Below are positions 7,891 through 15,666 of a DNA stretch of 64,000 bases, one piece after another; positions within the stretch are counted from its first letter, which is position 1; each line of letters opens with the position of its first letter. Source of the DNA: Eubacterium sp. Its GTDB lineage: Bacteria > Bacillota > Clostridia > Oscillospirales > Acutalibacteraceae. The stretch is taken from NCBI GenBank assembly GCA_015655975.1, contig DVEP01000026.1, positions 1 through 64,000 on the forward strand, in the 5' to 3' direction. A program made the translations under genes and the position numbers. The notes beneath the pieces were generated by a model. The model did not search any database. It was not told where the DNA came from and worked only from the letters and a program-made list of their open reading frames with translations.

Positions 7891-8653
7891 AATCAAAAAA
7901 GCTTTTGAAAACGGCAAGGCTTTCATCGCCTTTATCACTTGCGGTGATCCTGACTTGGAAACAACAGCCGCCGCTATCCGTGCCGCTGTAGAAAACGGTG
8001 CAGACCTAATAGAACTCGGTATCCCATTCTCCGACCCAACTGCCGAAGGACCTGTTATTCAGGGAGCAAACCTCAGGGCGCTGAACGCAGGCATTACGAC
8101 AGATAAAATATTTGCCTTTGTCAAAGAACTTCGTCGTGATGTAAAGGTGCCGATGGTTTTTATGACCTATGCTAATGTGGTGTTCTCCTATGGTGCGGAA
8201 AAATTCATCTCGACTTGCAGAGATATTGAAATTGACGGACTTATCCTGCCGGATTTGCCGTTTGAGGAAAAAGAAGAATTTCTGCCGCTTTGCAACGAGT
8301 ATGGAGTTGATTTAGTGTCACTGATTGCACCTACATCGGAAAACCGCATTGCTATGATTGCAAAAGAAGCAAAAGGTTTTTTATATATCGTTTCCAGTCT
8401 CGGTGTTACGGGTACAAGAAACGAAATTAAGACAGACCTTTCTTCTATTGTGAAGGTAGTAAGAGAAAATACCGATGTACCTTGTGCTGTTGGATTTGGT
8501 ATTTCCACACCTGAGCAAGCAAGGAGAATGGCGCAGATTTCTGATGGCGCAATCGTTGGTTCGGCTATTATAAAGTTACTTGAAAAGTATGGAAAGGACG
8601 CACCTAAGCACATAGGTGAGTATGTGAAATCCATGAAGGACGCTATGAGATAA
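7883..8653 (+). CDS. trpA: Tryptophan synthase alpha chain
   Basis: TrpA splits indole-3-glycerol phosphate and passes indole through a tunnel to TrpB. The 256-residue TIM barrel shows LIELGIPFSDPTAEGPVIQ, which holds both catalytic acids (Glu and Asp), then PMVFMTYANVVFSYG and VGFGISTPEQA with GAIVGSAI at the phosphate site. The ATG at 7883 has GAGGGGA at 7868-7874. An in-frame upstream start lies inside trpB with no ribosome site and was not used. It is the last gene of the operon. Confidence 0.95.
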   Translation: MSKIKKAFENGKAFIAFITCGDPDLETTAAAIRAAVENGADLIELGIPFSDPTAEGPVIQGANLRALNAGITTDKIFAFVKELRRDVKVPMVFMTYANVVFSYGAEKFISTCRDIEIDGLILPDLPFEEKEEFLPLCNEYGVDLVSLIAPTSENRIAMIAKEAKGFLYIVSSLGVTGTRNEIKTDLSSIVKVVRENTDVPCAVGFGISTPEQARRMAQISDGAIVGSAIIKLLEKYGKDAPKHIGEYVKSMKDAMR

Positions 8654-8765
8654 AATTTATATTATTTATCTTTTGGCATAAAGACAATTCATACGGATAT
8701 TGAGGGTGTATTTACTATTTTTGGTGCATTTTCATTCTGATAAATCAAGGTATCTTCCAAAAAGA

Positions 8766-8807
8766 AAATACCGATAAAGCCCTAAAATGCGGGATATATC
8801 GGCATTT
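8766..8807 (+). terminator. Probable trp operon terminator
   Basis: AAATACCGATA (8766-8776) pairs with TATCGGCATTT (8797-8807), with a second GCCC/GGG pairing inside. The T run is weak and the hairpin lies 113 bases after trpA, so it is a candidate only. The rest of the 414-base gap between trpA and the next gene holds no frame I can support. Confidence 0.45.
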
Positions 8808-9004
8808 ACCAACTTATGAAAATATAATTAGAATTCAGTAAGTTTTTCAAATATAAATTCATAATATCATATTATACGATGTTTTAAAGTTAGGTATTGC
8901 TATTGTATTATTTTATCCTGTTTCTGTGTTTTACTTTTCATTTGCCTGAAAATTACGGCACACAACACAAGAGATGAACAATAAATATTGGTTTATATAA
9001 AAAA

Positions 9005-9040
9005 GCCCCGACAAAAAACGGAACAGTTGCTTGTCGGGGC
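9005..9040 (-). terminator. Terminator for the small secreted-protein gene
   Basis: GCCCCGACAA (9005-9014) pairs perfectly with TTGTCGGGGC (9031-9040). On the minus strand TTTT and an AT-rich run follow. It also has ACATTTTTATTTTT on the plus side, so it may stop transcripts from both directions. Confidence 0.75.
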
Positions 9041-9067
9041 ACATTTTTATTTTTGTTGCTAAAAAAA

Positions 9068-9496
9068 TTATTTATATAAAATGTAAAAATTGCTGTTGTC
9101 AAAGTAACAAAACATACTTTCAAAACAACACTTGTTTTCAAAACTAATCAATTTACGCGCTTCTTTAATACATTTTTTTAGAACTCTGTTATGATTTGTT
9201 TCTTTTGGCTTAATATTTATCTTTGAATAGCAGTTAGAATTGTATGGCGTAAGACTGTCATCAACCTCAATATTGTTGGAACGAATAAAAGCGTTTACCT
9301 CATTTTGAATAGAAAAAATATTTATATTGTGGTCCGGAATGTTTTTGTGAGGTTTGCGATGCTGTCTGTATTCTTGACTGTATTGTTGTGAATTGTAGTG
9401 TTTATAGTTGAAATTCTTGTTTTGCAAGCTTGCAAGACTTATAGTTATGATTGCAATAATGACTATTGTACTTAGAATTATGCAAAGTTTTTTCAT
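9068..9496 (-). CDS. Small secreted or membrane-tethered protein, unknown function
   Basis: I do not recognise this gene. The start at 9496 (MKKLCIILSTIVIIAIITIS) is chosen because GGAG sits 9 bases before it; a start 12 codons upstream lacks one. The 142-residue product opens with Lys-Lys and an 18-residue hydrophobic stretch, a signal peptide or membrane anchor. A His/Asn/Tyr-rich, positively charged region follows, then a globular C-terminal half with a Cys-Cys pair and one further Cys that could form disulfides or bind metal. It stands alone between its own promoter (9565-9593) and a strong terminator. Very low GC and a lack of known motifs suggest an accessory or fast-evolving gene. Confidence 0.6.
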   Translation of the reverse strand: MKKLCIILSTIVIIAIITISLASLQNKNFNYKHYNSQQYSQEYRQHRKPHKNIPDHNINIFSIQNEVNAFIRSNNIEVDDSLTPYNSNCYSKINIKPKETNHNRVLKKCIKEARKLISFENKCCFESMFCYFDNSNFYILYK

Positions 9497-9564
9497 TATT
9501 GATTTTCTCCGTAATAGAAAAATTTTGTTCAAATATTTTTTGATTTAAATGATTTGATACAATT

Positions 9565-9593
9565 ATTATAGCATAATTTTACATTTTTTTCAA
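9565..9593 (-). promoter_or_regulatory. Sigma-A promoter of the small secreted-protein gene
   Basis: On the minus strand TTGAAA (9588-9593) and TATAAT (9565-9570) are 17 bases apart, about 70 bases before the ATG at 9496. Confidence 0.75.
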
Positions 9594-9629
9594 CAACATA
9601 AAACAATATTAATTGCATTTGGGGAAAAT

Positions 9630-9667
9630 ATTCATCTTTACACTTTTGCGAAAGTGTAAAGATGAAT
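9630..9667 (-). terminator. Perfect 17-bp stem-loop after the ABC permease gene
   Basis: ATTCATCTTTACACTTT pairs perfectly with AAAGTGTAAAGATGAAT around a TGCG loop. It lies 19 bases after the permease stop and is followed on the minus strand by ATTTTC. It probably ends the GntR-ABC operon, although the T tract is short. Confidence 0.6.
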
Positions 9668-9685
9668 CAATATTTTACTATGTTT

Positions 9686-12217
9686 TTACAGTTTTTCGGC
9701 GATGTTGTTCGGCAATAAGAATGAAGAAACGGTGGCGTCTGAATACTGAACAATCAATACATAATTGTTTCCTGACGAGTATGCGTCTGAAAGTGCATTT
9801 TCCGTGAGCAAATTAATTGTATCTTCATTTTCAAAAAGTTTTCCCTCAATTTGTTGTGCAGAATTATCATAGGATGTTTTCAAAGAATTTTTAAAGTCGT
9901 CAATTTTTTCAAAATTCTTTGTAGCCTCCGTTACAGATTCTGTTTGCTCTATGTGTTCGGCACCTGTTGAAGACGGCGTTTCTGAATAATCATAACTTTG
10001 AATATAGTTATAGGCATAGGTATAAACGCTTGTGTATTTTCTTTTAAGGCCGTTATATTGAAGTTCGCTTATATTTGTGTTATATACATAGACATTTTCA
10101 ATTTCGTCTTTAATGTTAAACAAATCATACAATCCATACTCTTTAATTAAGTTTATTGTGTTTTTCATTGAAGGGTAAATCGGAGTGTACAGTTTATCGT
10201 CAACAGAAATGTTTATATTTGTTTTAGCGTAAGAATTGCTGAAAAAGCCTATTGGTTTTTCGTCTGTGTAGTTGATATAACAATTATCATTTTCTTCAAT
10301 ATCTTTTGCTATTGCAGATTTCAGTTTATTTGTTTGTTCTAAAGTCAATGGCTTTGCATGTTTGAGGTTTGTTGTTTGAAGAACACCGTACAAATAATCG
10401 CTGTCATAAATTTGACTTAAATTGTTGTTAAATTGACTGAGCAATTCGTTGCTGTCTGTGTAAGAAATTGAACCCAATTTCTTGAGAGTAAGATAGTCTT
10501 CAAGCATTTTTAAATCAGAGAAGATTTCTGCGTTAAAATCTCCTAAAAAGTCGCTTTGCTGACTTTGAATATCGTTTAAATCAACATTGTATTTTTCTTT
10601 AAATTTCTTTGATTCTTCTTCAAAGTCGGCTGTTAATAAATATTTGTACTCTTCTTTTAACGCATTTGTGTTGTAGATTTCATCACATTTCTTCAAAGTG
10701 TCTGCATCAATATTTTTGTATGTTCTTTTTACTTTTGTGCCGTCATTTAAAATATAGTAAACTGACACGCTGTTTATTGTGTCTGTTTTGTTGCTTTGTG
10801 AAAGTTCTTTGTGTAACTTTCTTACAATATCAATATCACTTTCATCTGTAAATTCGCCCAATATTGCTTCTTCGCTTGAGGAATAGAAGTCTTTTCCCAA
10901 AGTGCTGTTCAGTATAGGTGTGCCGCTGTCAAATGAAGTGTTTGACAGAAATGTTTTTCCGCTTTCGGAAATGTAGGCACTTTTAATTTCTGAAGTTTCA
11001 GGAATGTATTTTGAATAGTTTGCGCCTACTATTGACAATACGGCAAAAATTGCTGCAGAAATAATCAATGTGGTTCCAAAAGAAAGGAGCAGTTTTTTAG
11101 TCTGTTTTCTTTTTAAAGATATTATGGAAAGAACAAGTATTCCGATTGCTATTACTGTTACTGTCGGTAAAAATGTTCCGACAGGGTTTTCATAAGTATC
11201 ATTAAATTTGAAAAGTTCTGCTGTCATCAGTGTTGTTAAAGAAAAAATCACAACGCCTATTGAACGGTTGTCGCTGAAAAATCCGCCTATATTTTCAAAC
11301 TTTTTATTTTTAAATATTTTGTATGCGAGAACTAAAGATACTAAACAGTAAGCAAAAATGATAATTATAGGAAGTAAATCGAGAAAAGTAAAAACAAATT
11401 CATTTCCTTGTTTTAAAGATATAAATCTGTCTATTTTAAGTAAATCTTCCTGTCCCAACTTGTTTTCCGATACTCTGACAATAGATGAAAATGGGTTTAA
11501 AAATGAAAGTTTGTTTTCTAATGTAGAAAGATTTGTTCCGAAAATATAGTTGGTTTTGCGGTAAGCATAGCCGTTAAATACAATAAATGCGCCGTTTGAA
11601 ATGAATTTTGTAAATACATAGGGAATTATTGAAACGGACATTGCACAAATGAAATATTCAAATTTGTGTGTTGAAAGGCTTGCCGAAAGCGTGCCTACAC
11701 AAAAACCGAAAGCTATTTCTGCAAAAAGTATGATAAAGAGTACAGCGAGCGCTGCAATCATCTGTGCGGAAAATTTGAAGTAAACCGTGTTTATGATTCC
11801 TGCTGTAATTTGCGAGAGTAAAAGCGCTATTGCAAACCAGGAAAATGTTGCAGTAATTCTGTTTTTAAATAAATCACTTCTTTTGAGCGCAAAAGACATT
11901 ACTGTGGTTGATTTGATTTTTGAAAAGTTGAGGTCAAATACAATAAAAGCACTGAAAATACCTGTAAAAATGAACAATGGGTACCATTCGTATATGCTTT
12001 GAAAAATTGCAAAATCTGCGCTGTAACTTGAGCCGAAATTGAAAATATAGTTTTTTGCTTCTGTGCCTGCATTATTGAAACTTGTTTTTATTGAATAGAA
12101 ATTTCCGAGTGATAAAAACAAAAATGTCAACAACGGAAATATCCATGTTTTCAAAGATAAAAATTGTACTTTTAAGTCGTTTAATTTAATTTTATTGGAA
12201 GATTTCTGAGTAGTCAT
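9686..12217 (-). CDS. ABC-2 type permease with large extracellular domain
   Basis: This 843-residue membrane protein is the permease partner of the ATPase encoded just upstream. About eight hydrophobic segments occupy residues 25-420. A soluble, Asp/Glu/Asn-rich region of about 420 residues follows, with no membrane segment, so it probably lies outside the cell. Permeases of GntR-controlled YtrA-type cassettes have this plan (DUF6449-like, from memory). Such cassettes respond to cell-wall antibiotics. The start at 12217 has GGAGG 9 bases upstream; an upstream in-frame start lacks one. The first 26 bases overlap the ATPase gene. The substrate is unknown; export of, or resistance to, a peptide is a guess. 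Confidence 0.75.
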   Translation of the reverse strand: MTTQKSSNKIKLNDLKVQFLSLKTWIFPLLTFLFLSLGNFYSIKTSFNNAGTEAKNYIFNFGSSYSADFAIFQSIYEWYPLFIFTGIFSAFIVFDLNFSKIKSTTVMSFALKRSDLFKNRITATFSWFAIALLLSQITAGIINTVYFKFSAQMIAALAVLFIILFAEIAFGFCVGTLSASLSTHKFEYFICAMSVSIIPYVFTKFISNGAFIVFNGYAYRKTNYIFGTNLSTLENKLSFLNPFSSIVRVSENKLGQEDLLKIDRFISLKQGNEFVFTFLDLLPIIIIFAYCLVSLVLAYKIFKNKKFENIGGFFSDNRSIGVVIFSLTTLMTAELFKFNDTYENPVGTFLPTVTVIAIGILVLSIISLKRKQTKKLLLSFGTTLIISAAIFAVLSIVGANYSKYIPETSEIKSAYISESGKTFLSNTSFDSGTPILNSTLGKDFYSSSEEAILGEFTDESDIDIVRKLHKELSQSNKTDTINSVSVYYILNDGTKVKRTYKNIDADTLKKCDEIYNTNALKEEYKYLLTADFEEESKKFKEKYNVDLNDIQSQQSDFLGDFNAEIFSDLKMLEDYLTLKKLGSISYTDSNELLSQFNNNLSQIYDSDYLYGVLQTTNLKHAKPLTLEQTNKLKSAIAKDIEENDNCYINYTDEKPIGFFSNSYAKTNINISVDDKLYTPIYPSMKNTINLIKEYGLYDLFNIKDEIENVYVYNTNISELQYNGLKRKYTSVYTYAYNYIQSYDYSETPSSTGAEHIEQTESVTEATKNFEKIDDFKNSLKTSYDNSAQQIEGKLFENEDTINLLTENALSDAYSSGNNYVLIVQYSDATVSSFLLPNNIAEKL

Positions 12218-13091
12218 ATTTGTTTTCCTCCATTTGAGATATAAAAATTTCTTCAAGGCTCATATTCGTGCTTTGAAAATGGGTAGGGGACATAGCTTTG
12301 ATTTTTTCTTCTGTTTCATCAGCGTGGTCAAATGTCTTGATTATTGCTGAATTCTTGTCTGTTTTGAGTTTGATGTTGTCTAAATGTTTGAAATCATTTT
12401 CGGATATATCGCGGTCAAATTTAACGCTAATCATTCTGAATTTTGTATCTAAATTGTCTTTGTCAACATCTAAAACCAAATGGTTTTTGTTAATCAAGCC
12501 TATATGGTCGCACAAGTCGGCAAGTTCTGCCAAATTGTGTGAACTGATGATTATAGAAGCGTTGCAGTCTGCTATATAGTCAAAAAACAGGTTTTTAATG
12601 AGAAGTCTTTTTGCAGGGTCAACTCCGTCAAAACACTCGTCTAAAAGTAAATATTTCGGGTGCGCAGACAATGCAAGTATGATTTCTGACTGTCTTTTCA
12701 TTCCTTTTGAAAAACTTCGTATCGGTTTGTCTTGCGGAAGTTTAAAGAGTTTTACCAATTTATCAAAAGTCTTGAAAGAGAAGTTTTCAAAATACGCCGA
12801 GTAGTATTTTGCGGTTTTTTTCAAATTGTAAGTGCTTGGTATGTATAAATCATCTGAAAGAAAAAACAGGTCTTTTCTGTTTGAGTCGTTGTTAAAACTG
12901 TTTTCGCCGTCAAGAAGAACATTTCCGCTGTCGGCAGTGATTACACCTGCCGCTATCTTTAAAAGAGTTGTTTTGCCTGCTCCGTTGTAGCCTATCAGTC
13001 CGTAAATAGAACTGTTGTTTACGGTAAAACTGATGTTTTCTATTGCTGTTTTTGCATCGAAAGATTTGCTGATGTTTTTAATTTCAATCAT
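12192..13091 (-). CDS. ABC transporter ATP-binding protein (YtrB-like)
   Basis: This 299-residue ATPase drives the large permease encoded after it. GYNGAGKTTLLK is Walker A (about residue 34), FSKGMKRQSEI the ABC signature, and KYLLLDECFDGVDP Walker B with the catalytic glutamate. SSHNLAELADLCD is the His-switch. A roughly 75-residue C-terminal extension follows the ATPase core, as in BcrA/YtrB proteins. It overlaps the regulator gene upstream by 8 bases and the permease gene by 26, so all three are one transcript. Confidence 0.9.
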   Translation of the reverse strand: MIEIKNISKSFDAKTAIENISFTVNNSSIYGLIGYNGAGKTTLLKIAAGVITADSGNVLLDGENSFNNDSNRKDLFFLSDDLYIPSTYNLKKTAKYYSAYFENFSFKTFDKLVKLFKLPQDKPIRSFSKGMKRQSEIILALSAHPKYLLLDECFDGVDPAKRLLIKNLFFDYIADCNASIIISSHNLAELADLCDHIGLINKNHLVLDVDKDNLDTKFRMISVKFDRDISENDFKHLDNIKLKTDKNSAIIKTFDHADETEEKIKAMSPTHFQSTNMSLEEIFISQMEENKYDYSEIFQ

Positions 13092-13467
13092 ACTGTTTAC
13101 CTTCCTTATATATATTGTGTACTAATTCAAGTATTGAGTTTTCGGACAATCCTATTTCTTTTGCAGAATGTACGGCGTCCGAAACTTCTTTTTTTACCGA
13201 TTTTTCTAAAATATCGTTGCTTTTCGCATTGTGCGAAACATAGCTTCCTTTTCCTGAAACAGAGTAAATAATACCGTTTAGTTCAAGTTCTTTAAAAGCG
13301 CGTTTTACGGTGTTTACATTCAAATTCAGTTCGCCTGCCAATGAGCGAATAGACGGCAACTGCTCGTCGGGCTTGTATTCGCCCTGCTTAATGTTTAGCA
13401 AAATTTGCTCTTTAATTTGCTCATATATAGGCGTTCTGCTATGCAGGTCAATAAAAATCAGCGACAT
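13084..13467 (-). CDS. GntR family regulator, YtrA subfamily
   Basis: The 127-residue protein has an N-terminal winged helix. SRTPIYEQIKEQILLNI, LPSIRSLAGELNLNVNTVKRAF and GIIYSVSGKGSYV are the typical GntR stretches. Only a short C-terminal helix pair follows, which defines the YtrA type. The start at 13467 has AAGGGAAG in front. Members repress their own operon, which usually encodes an ABC exporter, as here. A perfect inverted repeat at the operon's own transcription start (13483-13515) is the likely binding site. The effector is unknown. Confidence 0.9.
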   Translation of the reverse strand: MSLIFIDLHSRTPIYEQIKEQILLNIKQGEYKPDEQLPSIRSLAGELNLNVNTVKRAFKELELNGIIYSVSGKGSYVSHNAKSNDILEKSVKKEVSDAVHSAKEIGLSENSILELVHNIYKEGKQYD

Positions 13468-13482
13468 CACTTCCCTTAAATT

Positions 13483-13543
13483 TACAAGTGTAATATCTGT
13501 GCTATCACACTTGTATAATATCATTATGACGATTATTTGTCAA
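13483..13543 (-). promoter_or_regulatory. Promoter-operator of the GntR-ABC operon
   Basis: On the minus strand TTGACA (13538-13543) and TATTAT (13515-13520) are 17 bases apart. Directly downstream, TACAAGTGT and ACACTTGTA (13483-13491 and 13507-13515) form a perfect 9-bp inverted repeat spaced by 15. It touches the -10 box and spans the transcription start, as expected for an autorepressed YtrA-type regulator. Confidence 0.8.
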
Positions 13544-13622
13544 TCAAAATTAAGATTTCTTTAGAAAAATAAAAATTTTGACGAAAAAGTTAATATTTTG
13601 TTGACAATTCGTGTTAAAGTTC

Positions 13623-13651
13623 TTGACATTTGCCTTTAAATTGTATATAAT
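13623..13651 (+). promoter_or_regulatory. Consensus promoter of rpsU
   Basis: TTGACA (13623-13628) and TATAAT (13646-13651) are 17 bases apart, a full consensus match fitting a highly expressed ribosomal protein gene. Confidence 0.88.
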
Positions 13652-13683
13652 CTCACTCGTGGTTATTTAGAAGTATTCAAATA

Positions 13684-13705
13684 CCCCCGATAACGAGTTC
13701 GGAGG
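13684..13705 (+). promoter_or_regulatory. Hairpin masking the rpsU ribosome binding site
   Basis: CCCCCGA (13684-13690) can pair with TCGGAGG (13699-13705), six pairs and one mismatch. It would cover the first part of the very purine-rich binding site GGAGGGAGGG at 13701-13710. This may allow feedback or temperature control of S21; no folding energy was computed. Confidence 0.35.
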
Positions 13706-13717
13706 GAGGGAATTGTA

Positions 13718-13894
13718 ATGAGTCAGGTTAAAGTAAAAGAAAATGAATCTCTTGATAGCGCATTAAGAAGATTTAAGCGTCAAACTTCTCGCGATGGTAT
13801 TATTCAGGAAGTTAGAAAAAGAGAACATTATGAGAAGCCTTCTGTTGCTCGTAAAAAGAAGAGCGAAGCTGCTCGTAAAAGAAAGTTCAAATAA
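13718..13894 (+). CDS. rpsU: Ribosomal protein bS21
   Basis: This 58-residue basic protein of the small ribosomal subunit helps mRNA binding near the anti-Shine-Dalgarno region. The sequence shows VKVKENESLDSALRRFKRQ at the start and a Lys/Arg-rich tail (PSVARKKKSEAARKRKFK), the bS21 signature in Firmicutes. Length is normal. It has its own consensus promoter and terminator, so it is a single-gene unit; the yqeY gene that often follows is absent. Confidence 0.97.
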   Translation: MSQVKVKENESLDSALRRFKRQTSRDGIIQEVRKREHYEKPSVARKKKSEAARKRKFK

Positions 13895-13900
13895 TTATTT

Positions 13901-13928
13901 AGGAGCGTTATTTGACGCTCCTTTTTAA
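13901..13928 (+). terminator. rpsU terminator
   Basis: AGGAGCGT (13901-13908) pairs with ACGCTCCT (13915-13922), followed by TTTT. It starts 6 bases after the rpsU stop. Confidence 0.88.
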
Positions 13929-14036
13929 TTTTAAGGTATAGGGAACAGAACACAAATGCAGAAAGTTTGATTTTGCAATGTACTTTCGCTTTTTTGTTTT
14001 GCATAGTGTCAGAATCCCATATCTTAATTTCATAGT

Positions 14037-14065
14037 TTGATATTTTTGTTGATTTAATATATAAT
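14037..14065 (+). promoter_or_regulatory. Promoter of the aroQ-efp operon
   Basis: TTGATA (14037-14042) and TATAAT (14060-14065) are separated by 17 bases, about 40 bases before the aroQ start. Confidence 0.75.
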
Positions 14066-14106
14066 GTAATTAATATAAATATCAATAATACGAAAGAAGT
14101 ATGTGT

Positions 14107-14541
14107 ATGAAAATTCTTGTTTTAAACGGTCCGAATCTCAATATGACGGGAATCCGCTCAAAGAGTGTCTATGGTGCTGAAACTTTGGAGGATATAAACA
14201 AAGAAATTGAACAGTACGCCAAAGAAAAGGGTGTAGATGTTTCTTTTTTTCAAAGCAACAGTGAAGGCGCTATAATTGACGAAATTCATTCTTCAATGAA
14301 TATGTATGACGGCGTAGTAATCAACGCAGGTGCATACACTCATTACAGTTACGCCATCAGAGACGCTATTGAGTGTGTAAAGGAGTTTACTCCTTTTGTT
14401 GAAGTTCATATGAGCGATATACACGCACGGGAGGACTTTAGAAAGGTATCCGTCATTACAGATGTTTGCAAAGCGCAAATTTGTGGTTTTGGCAAGAATA
14501 GTTATAAAAAAGGTATTGATTTATTAATGCAAATATTATAA
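14107..14541 (+). CDS. aroQ: Type II 3-dehydroquinate dehydratase
   Basis: This enzyme converts 3-dehydroquinate to 3-dehydroshikimate in the shikimate pathway, which makes the chorismate used by TrpE. The 144-residue type II fold is recognised by LVLNGPNLNM, the Arg and Tyr in RSKSVYG, FFQSNSEGAIID, VINAGAYTHYSYAIRDA and VEVHMSDI with the catalytic His. The second ATG (14107) is chosen because GAAAGAAG is 8 bases before it; the ATG at 14101 is too close. efp follows after 37 bases. Confidence 0.95.
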   Translation: MKILVLNGPNLNMTGIRSKSVYGAETLEDINKEIEQYAKEKGVDVSFFQSNSEGAIIDEIHSSMNMYDGVVINAGAYTHYSYAIRDAIECVKEFTPFVEVHMSDIHAREDFRKVSVITDVCKAQICGFGKNSYKKGIDLLMQIL

Positions 14542-14578
14542 AATATCTGTGTAGTAAATATTTGGAGGTATATATCGA

Positions 14579-15136
14579 ATGGTATCAGCAGGCGATTTTA
14601 GAAATGGCGTTACATTTGAAATGGAAGGTCAAGTATATCAAATTATTGAATTCCAACATGTAAAGCCGGGCAAGGGCGCTGCATTTGTTAGAACAAAATT
14701 GAGAAATGTAATTACTGGTGCGGTTACAGAAACATCTTTTAACCCTACCGCTAAGTTCCCGACAGCATACATTGAAAGAAAAGAAATGGTTTATTCTTAC
14801 AGCGACGAAGGTCTCTATTACTTTATGGACCAAGAGACTTTTGATATGATTCCTGTTGCAGAATCAGACCTTTCAGACAACTTCAAGTTTGTAAAGGAAA
14901 ACGACATTTGCCGTATTCTTTCATACAAAGGCAAAGTTTTCGGTGTTGAACCGCCTACATTTGTTACACTTGAAGTTACAAAGACAGACCCGGGTTTCAA
15001 AGGAAACACAGCAACCAACACTCTTAAACCGGCTGTTCTTGAAACAGGCGCAGAAATCAAAGTACCGCTTTTCATTAACGAAGGCGACAGTATCAGAGTA
15101 GATACTCGTACTTGCGAATATATGGAAAGAGCATAA
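14579..15136 (+). CDS. efp: Elongation factor P
   Basis: EF-P binds between the P and E sites and relieves ribosomes stalled at polyproline stretches. The 185 residues comprise the three expected beta domains. VKPGKGAAFVRTKLRN contains the lysine at the tip that is modified in some bacteria, and the C-terminal GDSIRVDTRTCEYMERA is the family signature. The start has GGAGG 12 bases upstream. It forms an operon with aroQ and the zinc-ribbon gene that follows after 16 bases. Confidence 0.97.
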   Translation: MVSAGDFRNGVTFEMEGQVYQIIEFQHVKPGKGAAFVRTKLRNVITGAVTETSFNPTAKFPTAYIERKEMVYSYSDEGLYYFMDQETFDMIPVAESDLSDNFKFVKENDICRILSYKGKVFGVEPPTFVTLEVTKTDPGFKGNTATNTLKPAVLETGAEIKVPLFINEGDSIRVDTRTCEYMERA

Positions 15137-15152
15137 TAAAGGAGCAATCACT

Positions 15153-15569
15153 ATGGAAACTATCGAAAAACTCGGTTACCTTAAAGGTCTCATTGACGGT
15201 CTTGAACTTGACCAAAAGTCAAAGGAAGCAAAGGCTATTAAAGCTATCGTAGATGTTCTTGACAGCATTTGCGAAGATATTGAGTTTGTAAACGAAGATG
15301 TTGCAGAACTCAATGATACAATCGACGAAATTGACGAAGATCTCGCAGAACTCGAAGAATATGTATATGACGAAGATGACTGCGATTGTTGTTGCGATGA
15401 CGATGTAGAATACGAAGTTGTTTGTCCAAATTGCGGTGAGTCAATCATCATAGATGAAGAAACTGCTGCTGAAGGCGAAATTGAGTGTCCGAATTGTTCA
15501 GAACTTCTTGAATTCGATTTTGACGATGACTGCGATTGTGAATGCGATTGCGACTGCGAAAAAGAATAA
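15153..15569 (+). CDS. CD1247-like protein with zinc ribbon and Cys/Asp-rich tail
   Basis: The 138-residue acidic protein begins with a helical, Glu/Asp-rich domain (about residues 1-70) recalling the CD1247 N-terminal domain that often accompanies efp in Clostridia. Two CPNC motifs about 25 residues apart then make a four-cysteine zinc ribbon. Before and after the ribbon are unusual alternating Cys/Asp clusters (DDCDCCCDDD and DCDCECDCDCEKE). About 15 cysteines lie in the last 65 residues. Metal binding or storage, or a redox switch, is plausible; the function is unknown. AAAGGAG precedes the ATG. It is the last gene of the aroQ-efp unit. Confidence 0.75.
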   Translation: METIEKLGYLKGLIDGLELDQKSKEAKAIKAIVDVLDSICEDIEFVNEDVAELNDTIDEIDEDLAELEEYVYDEDDCDCCCDDDVEYEVVCPNCGESIIIDEETAAEGEIECPNCSELLEFDFDDDCDCECDCDCEKE

Positions 15570-15580
15570 TAGACAGACAA

Positions 15581-15611
15581 AACACCGCACTTTTGTGTGG
15601 TGTTTTTTTAT
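15581..15611 (+). terminator. Terminator of the aroQ-efp operon
   Basis: AACACCGCAC (15581-15590) pairs with GTGTGGTGTT (15595-15604) around TTTT, followed by TTTTTA. Confidence 0.88.
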
Positions 15612-15634
15612 GTAAATGTTTTTATTGAGACAGC

Positions 15635-15665
15635 AAAAAAAGAGAGGGGAGACCCTCTCTTTTTT
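15635..15665 (-). terminator. Terminator of cdaA-cdaR, bidirectional
   Basis: AGAGAGGG and CCCTCTCT form a perfect stem around GAGA, flanked by A7 on the left and T6 on the right. It can act on both strands and sits 2 bases from the cdaR stop. Confidence 0.88.
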
Positions 15666-15666
15666 G

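Noticed and set aside
13828..14085. An 85-codon minus-strand frame between rpsU and aroQ
   Set aside because: It overlaps rpsU and its terminator, and has no motif or suitable start site.
15176..15580. A minus-strand frame rich in Ser and Gln (SQSQSQSS)
   Set aside because: It is the complement of the Cys/Asp codons of the zinc-ribbon gene.
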